This document shows positions 57,847 through 64,000 of a stretch of 64,000 bases of DNA, in pieces. A program made the translations under genes and the position numbers. The stretch's first letter is position 1, and the number at the start of each line of letters is the position of its first letter. The notes beneath the pieces were generated by a model. It was not told the DNA's origin. It saw only the letters and a program-made list of their open reading frames with translations, and made no database searches. The stretch is from the NCBI RefSeq assembly GCF_000429305.1, contig NZ_AUBP01000001.1:310001-374000 (forward strand). The letters are read 5' to 3'. Origin of the DNA: Desulfovibrio inopinatus DSM 10711 (GTDB lineage Bacteria; Desulfobacterota; Desulfovibrionia; Desulfovibrionales; Desulfovibrionaceae).

Positions 57847-58632
57847 ATGATGCGAAAAGGAAAAGTTGATCTGGTGTTCCACGGTCGTTTGTTCATCCTT
57901 CTTGTTATGAGTGTTTCATTGGTGTTGATAGCTGCATCGCATGCAAAAGCCAGCTTGTACTTAACTGGGACGGCTCGAGCTGGACTTTTTACTTCGGTAA
58001 GGTCTGGGGGGAGTTTTGATACGAGTAGTGAACCGTTACCTCGAGGGATTGTTACGGAGATTAACAAGGAAACGAGCGCTTCCGCTGGCACAGGAGGGAA
58101 TCGTGCAACCAGCTCTGCGCATTTACAGTATTCCGTCAATGCTGATTCACTTGGGTGGATTAAAGGGGACACTGTCGGTGAATTTTCCATTTCAATGACC
58201 GGAAGTGTTCTGCGACCTTATGGCCCGTCCTATGCGATCTCAAATGATGATTTTGCAATTCAGTTTAATACGACAGTGGACTATGAGTATAATATTTCAA
58301 GTTCTTTCAGAAGCTACTATAATGGAAGTGGACATGTGGCGTTGAAAGAGTTGGATGAGATGACAGATATCTATTCGGCAATTTCGGATGGGGATCATAC
58401 TGAAACCGGTCTTTCGACTGGAATTATACCGGCTGGGAGTTATGAATTTTCATCGTCTCTTCTCCTTTCTATCTTTTCTCCATCTGGAGACGGTCTTGAT
58501 GCGAATTTGGTCAATGCAACGTTAACGTTGAGTCCGGTCGCACCATCAGCTGTTCCCTTGCCAGGGAGTTTGTTGCTGCTGTCCACAGGACTCATTCCGG
58601 TTTGCGTGTTGAGAAGAAAGTTCTTTGGCTAG
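57847..58632 (+). CDS. Secreted protein with PEP-CTERM-like sorting signal
   Basis: A 261-residue exported protein. Signal peptide about 12-36 (LLVMSVSLVLIAASHAKAS). The mature region is Ser/Thr/Gly-rich and beta-rich. The C-terminus is VPLPGSLLLLSTGLIPVCVLRRKFFG: a short VPLPG motif, a hydrophobic helix and basic tail, i.e. the PEP-CTERM/exosortase sorting pattern in its VPLPA-like form. In bacteria with an exosortase such proteins are processed and exported with exopolysaccharide. No exosortase is encoded here. The ATG follows GGGAGTAGGT. It is followed by its own terminator at 58657. Confidence 0.85.
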   Translation: MMRKGKVDLVFHGRLFILLVMSVSLVLIAASHAKASLYLTGTARAGLFTSVRSGGSFDTSSEPLPRGIVTEINKETSASAGTGGNRATSSAHLQYSVNADSLGWIKGDTVGEFSISMTGSVLRPYGPSYAISNDDFAIQFNTTVDYEYNISSSFRSYYNGSGHVALKELDEMTDIYSAISDGDHTETGLSTGIIPAGSYEFSSSLLLSIFSPSGDGLDANLVNATLTLSPVAPSAVPLPGSLLLLSTGLIPVCVLRRKFFG

Positions 58633-58656
58633 AGCTGCATTACATGGCATATCGTA

Positions 58657-58686
58657 GGCCTGGAAGGACATCTTTCAGGCCTTTCA
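58657..58686 (+). terminator. Terminator of the PEP-CTERM-like gene
   Basis: GGCCTGGAAG (58657-58666) pairs with CTTTCAGGCC (58672-58681), 10 bp with one G-T pair and a 5-nt loop, then TTTC. Two related stems follow at 60498 and 61804. Confidence 0.75.
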
Positions 58687-58743
58687 GAATGTGACGGTTC
58701 ATCCCAATATTGAATGAAGAAAGACATATTTCGAGGACGTCGG

Positions 58744-59670
58744 CTAGGCAGCGTCCATGAGTTTCAGGGTCTCTTGCATCAGTTCAGCATTCTCCGTATC
58801 CCCCCTGTATAAAGCACCTTCGAGGCCGCCACGGGCCATTTCAATGAAATCGTACCGTTTGGTGTCTGTTGCCATATCGACTGCCTGGTTATCCACGTCG
58901 GAGAAAGCCAAGGTCATTGCTACGAGCGAGATGCTATTATCCAGACTCATGCGGCCGCTGACGATTTCTGAATTTATCCAGTCGAACAATTCTTGACGCG
59001 TTGCGTTGGTGAAGTCTGGCTTCGTCCCTCCGGTTTCGGCCTGGGGGTTGACTGAATCGGGGGCAGAGGCCTGCGTTGCTGTGTTTGCCGATACTTCGGC
59101 GGAAGCTGCAGTCGATCCTTCGACGGTCATGCTGAATTCACTCTCACCGAGACTGTTGAACAGATGGCCGTATTGGGCCACAGCGGTGTATGGTGCTTGT
59201 GCGTAAAGCTCGGCAAATTCGGAGTATTCTTTGCCCGCTTCCACGAGGGAAGACAGTCCGGATACGGCTCGGAAATCGTTGGAGAGCTCCGGAGATTCTT
59301 CGAAGAGGGCTTCAATCTCCGCTTTCTGCGGATGGTCTCCCTGCACCCTGACACGGCCTTCTCCGTCGGTAGTCAGAGTCACCGAGGGCGATGTTGCAAT
59401 GTCGTTCTCCCTGAACAGGGCGTCAATGTCTTCCTCCAGCGCCTGCTGCTTCTGTTCCATCGCAGCCTTGATGTCGTCCAGAGAAACAGCCCCGTTCGAG
59501 GATGGGGTCACACCGATCCCGGCAAAAAAGTCCGCCATCAGTCGGCCGCTTCCGGACAGACTGACGGTGTCGCCTGGCGACATTGGCTGCACCGTGTCCT
59601 GTTTTTTGGCTCCTTGTGCCGTATACGTTATCGCTTGGGTCTGATATCCGCCCTGCAAAGATTCGATCAT
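58744..59670 (-). CDS. Hypothetical cytoplasmic protein with helical C-terminus
   Basis: A 308-residue acidic protein without signal peptide. It begins MIESLQGGYQTQAITYTAQG and has an N-terminal low-complexity part with SPGDTVSLSGSGRLM, a Ser/Ala/Thr-rich linker at about 180-220, and helical segments (FTNATRQELFDWINSEIVSGRMSLDNSISLVAMTLAF). I do not recognise a family. The pattern ITYTAQ..DTVSLS..G is reminiscent of short Desulfovibrio regulators of flagellar or secretion systems, but that is only a resemblance. GGAGGCGAC precedes the ATG. Confidence 0.75.
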   Translation of the reverse strand: MIESLQGGYQTQAITYTAQGAKKQDTVQPMSPGDTVSLSGSGRLMADFFAGIGVTPSSNGAVSLDDIKAAMEQKQQALEEDIDALFRENDIATSPSVTLTTDGEGRVRVQGDHPQKAEIEALFEESPELSNDFRAVSGLSSLVEAGKEYSEFAELYAQAPYTAVAQYGHLFNSLGESEFSMTVEGSTAASAEVSANTATQASAPDSVNPQAETGGTKPDFTNATRQELFDWINSEIVSGRMSLDNSISLVAMTLAFSDVDNQAVDMATDTKRYDFIEMARGGLEGALYRGDTENAELMQETLKLMDAA

Positions 59671-60007
59671 GTCGCCTCCATGGGGATTTTTTTTCCGATT
59701 CCCGTCTATTCAGCAATATTTGTTCCACAGAAAACATTCAGAGGGCAGAGAGACGTCTTTGTAAGGGAGGTATTTCCGAGAGATTGCCAGTATTTATTTC
59801 ATGAGTACAAACTAAACGGCAATGAATATCTCACTATTCTGTCGCTTTTCACTATTCAGGATATAGTTATTGATATAATATGATTGTTTGTATTTGTATT
59901 ATAATTGTTTCGAGTGCATGTTATGAATTTGATCATCAATAGATACAGTATTGGTTATAAAATGAATTCTTATTTGTTATGCTTTTTCTCTATGGGAGAA
60001 GATGTAT
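59671..60007. other. Divergent intergenic region
   Basis: 337 bases, AT-rich, between the hypothetical gene (minus) and the GNAT gene (plus). Apart from the ribosome binding site GGGAGAAG near 59994 I see no feature I can name. Confidence 0.4.
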
Positions 60008-60454
60008 ATGATTGAAATCAGAGTGATACAGCGCAATGAAGAAATGTATAAAGAAATTCGTGGTCTCAGGTACGAATTGTTTTTTGCTCAGCATGGTCTA
60101 CAAGAAAGCATATTGGATGATGAAAAAGAATTACACAGCATACATGTTGCAGCGTTAGATAAACAGGAATGTGTTGGATATGGCCGCCTGACCAAATTGA
60201 ATGAAAATCATTTTCAAATTTCGCAAATGGTCGTAGCTCCAAAATATCAAGGTCAAGGCTATGGCAGCATATTGTTGAACGATTTGGTCACGAGGGCAAT
60301 TTCTTTGGGTGCTAAAGAGATTGTTTTGAATGCACGCACGACAGCAAAGCGTTTTTATTCCAAACATGGGTTTATCGAAACAGGCAATGTCTTCCCATCA
60401 AAAAACACCGGTGTTCCGCATATCCAAATGAAATATACCGTCACAACGTCGTAG
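60008..60454 (+). CDS. GNAT-family N-acetyltransferase
   Basis: A 148-residue acetyltransferase of the ElaA/GNAT group. It has LRYELFFAQHGLQESILDDEKELHSIHVAALD, the acetyl-CoA loop QMVVAPKYQGQGYGSILLNDLV, and IVLNARTTAKRFYSKHGFIETG. The ATG at 60008 is preferred because GGGAGAAG is 9 nt before it; ATG at 60002 is too near. The acceptor is not known. Confidence 0.9.
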   Translation: MIEIRVIQRNEEMYKEIRGLRYELFFAQHGLQESILDDEKELHSIHVAALDKQECVGYGRLTKLNENHFQISQMVVAPKYQGQGYGSILLNDLVTRAISLGAKEIVLNARTTAKRFYSKHGFIETGNVFPSKNTGVPHIQMKYTVTTS

Positions 60455-60491
60455 CGCCAAGATGGAAGTCGGTTGACGAAGACAGAGCAGG

Positions 60492-60522
60492 AAAAAAGCC
60501 CTGAAAGTTGAACTTCCAGACC
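60492..60522 (-). terminator. Terminator between the GNAT and peptidase genes
   Basis: GCCCTGAAAG (60498-60507) and CTTCCAGACC (60513-60522) form a stem with one mismatch; on the minus strand it is followed by six Ts (60492-60497). It serves the peptidase gene from the minus strand and, by its symmetry, may also stop plus-strand GNAT transcription. Confidence 0.8.
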
Positions 60523-60624
60523 TTTCAATCTTTTCTGATGGAGCTGATGGGCCTTGAGCCCGCGCTTTCTTAAATGTCACCGTATCCAGTAAAATTGCCA
60601 AGTCGTCCTGGGGTCGAAACAATG

Positions 60625-61719
60625 CTATTCGTTCCAGTCTGAGGCAGATGGGTAGCCAGCAACCGACTTCGCCTGTTGTACGGCATTGACAATGGCCTTT
60701 GTTGTAGCCTCGGCAGCAGCCGTACCCACGAGGTTGATGGTATCAGCAGTGACATTCCCAGACTGGGCGTGCTGGTTTGGAACTGAAACGGCGAAAATTG
60801 TATCACCGTCATACATGGTGTGCGCAGGAGTGATAGCTCGTGCCATTCCATCATGAGCCATTTGAGCAATTTTCTTTAACTGCCCTTTGGAAAGAGGAAC
60901 ATTCGTGGCAACGACACCAATCGTTGTGTTCGTGCCAGGGAAAATATTTTCGACATTTTGGTCGAGGATAGCCTTCACTGAGGAATAATAATTTCCTGGT
61001 TTCTCCCCTCGGATTCCGGCGAGAATTTTTCCTGTATCTGGATCAAGTATGTCACCTAATGCATTCACCGCAACGATCGCACCGACGATGACTCCGCTCG
61101 GTAATTGAATCACTGCAGACCCGAGCCCTGATTTCATCGCTTTATCTCTGCCCAGGTATTTGCCAACCGTGGCACCGGTTCCGGCTCCGATGTTCCCCAT
61201 TTTCACTGGCGAATCTTTTGCATTCTGACACGCTTGAAATCCCCATTCTGCCGATGGCCTGACTTGAGGATTGCCAATATCAAGATCGAACAACACGGCA
61301 GCTGGCACGATGGGCACGACAACTCCATGTCCTACTGGAAAACCGATGTGCTCTTTTTCCAGACAACGCATAACGCCGCTCGCAGCATCCAGACCATACG
61401 CACTGCCACCGGAGAGAACGAGAGCATGAACTTTATCCACAAGGTTGATCGGGTCCAATAAATCCGTTTCACGGGTTCCCGGTGCTGATCCTCGTACATC
61501 CACAGCGGCTGTTGCCCCTTCAGTGGGGAATCGGATGACAGTGCACCCTTTTACATTTTCCGCGTCGGTATAATGTCCAACACGAATTCCTTGGATTGCC
61601 GTGATGGTTTTGTTTTCATTCATATTTTTTTGTGCATGAAGAGTGCGAACCGTTATGAGTTGAACAAAAAGAATCAACAAAATGAAAGCATATTTGTGGG
61701 TGATACAACGTCCAACCAT
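60625..61719 (-). CDS. Exported P1 (S58, DmpA-like) self-processing aminopeptidase
   Basis: A 364-residue member of the Ntn-fold P1 family. A signal peptide covers about 1-30 (AFILLILFVQLITVRTLHAQ). The core shows IRVGHYTDAENVKGCTVIRFPTEGATAAVDVRGSAPGTRETDLL, VLSGGSAYGLDAASGVM, GNIGAGTGATVGKYLG, and the autoprocessing site with Thr in FPGTNTTIGVVATNVPLSKGQ, where cleavage frees the nucleophile. Such enzymes remove N-terminal D/L-amino acids or act on beta-peptides. The ATG at 61719 follows GGGAGAATAATGCG; the frame extends 50 codons further upstream. Confidence 0.9.
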   Translation of the reverse strand: MVGRCITHKYAFILLILFVQLITVRTLHAQKNMNENKTITAIQGIRVGHYTDAENVKGCTVIRFPTEGATAAVDVRGSAPGTRETDLLDPINLVDKVHALVLSGGSAYGLDAASGVMRCLEKEHIGFPVGHGVVVPIVPAAVLFDLDIGNPQVRPSAEWGFQACQNAKDSPVKMGNIGAGTGATVGKYLGRDKAMKSGLGSAVIQLPSGVIVGAIVAVNALGDILDPDTGKILAGIRGEKPGNYYSSVKAILDQNVENIFPGTNTTIGVVATNVPLSKGQLKKIAQMAHDGMARAITPAHTMYDGDTIFAVSVPNQHAQSGNVTADTINLVGTAAAEATTKAIVNAVQQAKSVAGYPSASDWNE

Positions 61720-61796
61720 CGCATTATTCTCCCATTTATCATGAAGTGAGCGCATTGGAGTTGATTCTATCTCAAAGAGAGGGGGAGGGGTAGGCA

Positions 61797-61833
61797 ATAA
61801 AAGGGCCTGGAAGTTGAGCTTTGAGACCTGTGA
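61797..61833 (-). terminator. Terminator of the large edge gene
   Basis: GGCCTGGAAG (61804-61813) and CTTTGAGACC (61819-61828) form an imperfect stem (two mismatches) that on the minus strand is followed by CTTTTATT. It is about 180 nt past the stop of the gene at 62013. Confidence 0.6.
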
Positions 61834-62012
61834 TGTTTTCGCTGATCGCGGCCGATGCTGTGGGGCCATGGGTGCTTAAAATCTTTGTCTTACTTCTTTG
61901 TTTGCTTGTAAAATTTAAATATTCGTCACTATGCCAGTTGCCATTGCCGCTATAATAAACCCATGTGAGCTTGAACAATTAGGTGGTCACTTGGCAGGTT
62001 TATCAAGTTATA

Positions 62013-64000
62013 TCATTCCTCTTCCCGTTTGTGTTCAGCAATAACTCGTTCAGCTTCTCGGTCATAGCCGTTCGCTAACCCTCTCAACGTATTGGCAAAT
62101 CGATGAAGTCCAGCGTTTTCAATTTCTTCTGCTTTACTTCGGAACTGTTGAGCCAACATTCTCTCCGGCCTTCCTGTTGGGTCAACCCCATGAACCCCCC
62201 GTGAATTGTATATCCCCATACTGAAGCCATTGCGCATGTCATCAGCTTCACGATCATTTAGTGCCGTAGCGACAGCGCGGTGTATCCATAATCCGTCTGG
62301 ATCTTTTGGGGTGTGAATCAATACTTCGCCAATACTGATGAGTGCAACTTCCAGGTGACCGGATTCTACACAGATGGTCTTTACTTTTTGGAGCCATTTG
62401 GTGAAACGTTCTCCACTATACGTTCCATTCTCCTGTGTCCCGGGCGGAGTTTTCCAGTTATGGAGTAGATTCCATGCATTTGTTGCGATAGCCATTGATT
62501 CTTTCGTAGCTGCCTTCGGTGTCTGGTCGTTTTCCTTGGATCGGTAAATCAATCGGATTACCTCAGAAAAGAACTCGGGGACATCGGCCAGCCTGCTCTC
62601 AAGGAGTTGAGGAGCGGCGTCTCTATCGCGGTCTAGCAAGGGAAGATATGCCCACTCCACGCTAAAGAGATCATCCTTGTTGACCGAAGGTTCCGCCTGA
62701 AGAAATTTTATCAGTTCGACGAGATTGTATTCGTCAATGGCGTATTTGGGCTCATTGGAAGAAAGAGCTGCGCGCAAGGCTCGAACACATTGATTCGTAT
62801 CGATTGGCAGTTTACTGTGGCGCATCCTGCTCAGACAGTTGATTGCTGCATACGGTCTGCCGTATTCAATGAGTTTGTCGATAGCAATGGTAAGAGCGTC
62901 GTTAGCTTGGTAGGCATTGCCACCGGTGCGAGTCCAATACTCCCTCTCGTTTTTCTGAAGCCATTCAGAAGCTCGATCCCATGTTTCCTTGGTAAATGGC
63001 GTACAAGTCAGAAAGTGTCCTACTTGCTCTGGCGTCCAATCGGATTTGTCAATAGCGTCGCACCAATCCCAACCTTTGAGCTGGTAGCGCCGCCAGATAA
63101 AACCGCTCACTAATGCCTTATGCTTGTTGTCCGTTGAATTCAGAAAATGCGGAAAAAGGGACTGTTCCAACGCATCATCGGTAATAACTCCGAGCGCAAA
63201 CCCAACCTTTTGGGGGGAAGATACTAATTCTGCAAATTGAATCACACCCTCGACACCATCTTGTTGAAAGACTTCCGATAAGGCTGTTTCTCGTCGCGCG
63301 TCGAGTTTCTCTTGCTGCTCCTCCTGATCGCCGCTTTTGTCGTAGAGATCAAAATCACGTTCAGTAAAGAGGTGCTGATATAAATTAAACGGGTTTGTAG
63401 GGGCGAGTTGTTTGGCAACTTGTTCAATGCAAGTAATCTGTTCGTCGGGTAGCGTCCATTTCGCATTCGGATACCTGCGGTGTTGCTTTGTGAATTTTGT
63501 GAGATGTTCCCAAATAGGAAGTCTTTGTTTTTCAGGAAGTTCTGAAATGGGCTGGGAGGCCAAAGCTTGGAGGAGTTGATTAAAAGCGGGTTCAGGGAGG
63601 TTGTCAAAATGGTCAATTAATGCAGAAAGTCGAGTTGTATTTTGGCCTGCGGCACCTACTACAAGTTCTGCGTAAAAAGTTATCTGCTCCCAGTATTCAT
63701 GATGTGTAGCGCGTTCTTCCCGGTTGTCGGGGATTCTATTGCGCCATCTCGGTTTGTACGATCCGGAAGAGGTCTTCTGATGGTTGGGTAGGAGCTGGAT
63801 GAGCAGATTCCAGGCTATATCTGGGCATTCATCAAGAATTGTCCGCACCGCCACCTTACGCTTGTCAACGGATGCCAGCGTTTGCGGCAGCCAAGGCAAC
63901 AAAATGGTTACAAGCGAATTGGATGGACGATTGTCCCCCAGGCCACCGGGGGCATGGCTGGCAAGTTCACCAAGTACTACGCAAACACGAACGAGGTATT
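62013..64000 (-). CDS. C-terminal part of a large helical-repeat protein, cut by the window edge
   Basis: The reading frame has 661 codons to the stop at 62013 and stays open through 64000, so the gene continues outside. Only a TTG near 63902 could start the visible frame, and upstream codons continue the same protein style (YLVRVCVVLGELASH, PGGLGDNRPSNSLVTILLPW), so the start is outside. The visible part is helical and tetratricopeptide-like, with LPWLPQTLASVDKRKVAVRTILDECPDIAWNLLIQLLP, SSPQKVGFALGVITDD and YAAINCLSRMRHSKL. From memory this resembles the C-terminal region of large bacterial STAND-like or SIR2-like proteins, but I cannot verify this and see no catalytic motif. Confidence 0.7.
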   Translation of the reverse strand, partial: YLVRVCVVLGELASHAPGGLGDNRPSNSLVTILLPWLPQTLASVDKRKVAVRTILDECPDIAWNLLIQLLPNHQKTSSGSYKPRWRNRIPDNREERATHHEYWEQITFYAELVVGAAGQNTTRLSALIDHFDNLPEPAFNQLLQALASQPISELPEKQRLPIWEHLTKFTKQHRRYPNAKWTLPDEQITCIEQVAKQLAPTNPFNLYQHLFTERDFDLYDKSGDQEEQQEKLDARRETALSEVFQQDGVEGVIQFAELVSSPQKVGFALGVITDDALEQSLFPHFLNSTDNKHKALVSGFIWRRYQLKGWDWCDAIDKSDWTPEQVGHFLTCTPFTKETWDRASEWLQKNEREYWTRTGGNAYQANDALTIAIDKLIEYGRPYAAINCLSRMRHSKLPIDTNQCVRALRAALSSNEPKYAIDEYNLVELIKFLQAEPSVNKDDLFSVEWAYLPLLDRDRDAAPQLLESRLADVPEFFSEVIRLIYRSKENDQTPKAATKESMAIATNAWNLLHNWKTPPGTQENGTYSGERFTKWLQKVKTICVESGHLEVALISIGEVLIHTPKDPDGLWIHRAVATALNDREADDMRNGFSMGIYNSRGVHGVDPTGRPERMLAQQFRSKAEEIENAGLHRFANTLRGLANGYDREAERVIAEHKREEE

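Noticed and set aside
1-64000. CRISPR arrays and prophage
   Set aside because: No regularly spaced repeats, cas genes or phage structural genes were found.

Overview
The window looks like a chromosomal segment from a free-living, anaerobic member of the Desulfovibrionales (Desulfobacterota), probably a Desulfovibrio-type sulfate reducer. This rests on a complete six-subunit Ech [NiFe]-hydrogenase operon, a nikMLKQO nickel-uptake locus of the kind known from Desulfovibrio, a small DsrE-fold sulfur-relay-like protein, cobyrinate synthase, several orphan sensor kinases and the style of GltX. No species is assigned. I saw no tRNA, rRNA or CRISPR array, and no prophage.

Layout. 1-3.4 kb: a tandem-VOC protein, then an accessory patch with a REP/Y1 (HUH) transposase flanked by a 16-bp inverted repeat. 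3.4-13.2 kb: a MarR regulator and a probable operon in which an RND adaptor and its RND pump are separated by a TPR/metallo-beta-lactamase protein, a BioD-like/DRTGG protein and a secreted barrel-like protein. 13.3-15.2 kb: NifU-like scaffold and gltX, each with a clear terminator. 15.2-20.1 kb: an accessory island with an antitoxin that has lost its toxin and stop codon, a 918-residue NACHT NTPase with C-terminal pentapeptide repeats (candidate antiphage STAND protein), a DUF4344-type metallopeptidase and an IS1595 remnant.

20.1-28.5 kb: CgeB-like glycosyltransferase with a MORN-like lipoprotein/secreted partner, a membrane protein, an RNase Z-like hydrolase, a PAS histidine kinase, an alpha/beta hydrolase translationally coupled to cbiA, and a 135-bp MITE-like element. 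28.7-34.1 kb: echABCDEF on the minus strand behind a near-consensus sigma-70 promoter and a leader hairpin. 34.3-42.5 kb: a dual-specificity phosphatase fused to a cysteine-cluster domain, a membrane histidine kinase, and an envelope/polysaccharide group (glycosyltransferase, radical SAM, flippase).

42.5-46.3 kb: nikMLKQO nickel transporter, which plausibly supplies the Ech [NiFe] enzyme; a strong hairpin separates nikMLK from nikQO. 46.6-52.4 kb: a hybrid kinase with a Cache-like sensor but no membrane segment, an ornithine-cyclodeaminase family enzyme, a GNAT, and a TetR regulator with three matching palindromic operators, one of them in front of the DsrE-like gene. 52.5-57.2 kb: an Fe(III)/spermidine/phosphonate-type ABC importer with a PP2C phosphatase at the head of its gene cluster. 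57.8-64 kb: a PEP-CTERM-like secreted protein, an unknown protein, GNAT, P1 (S58) peptidase, and the C-terminal part of a large protein running off the edge.

Coordinates of starts were adjusted by looking for ribosome binding sites; family assignments are from recognisable motifs, with no database search possible.
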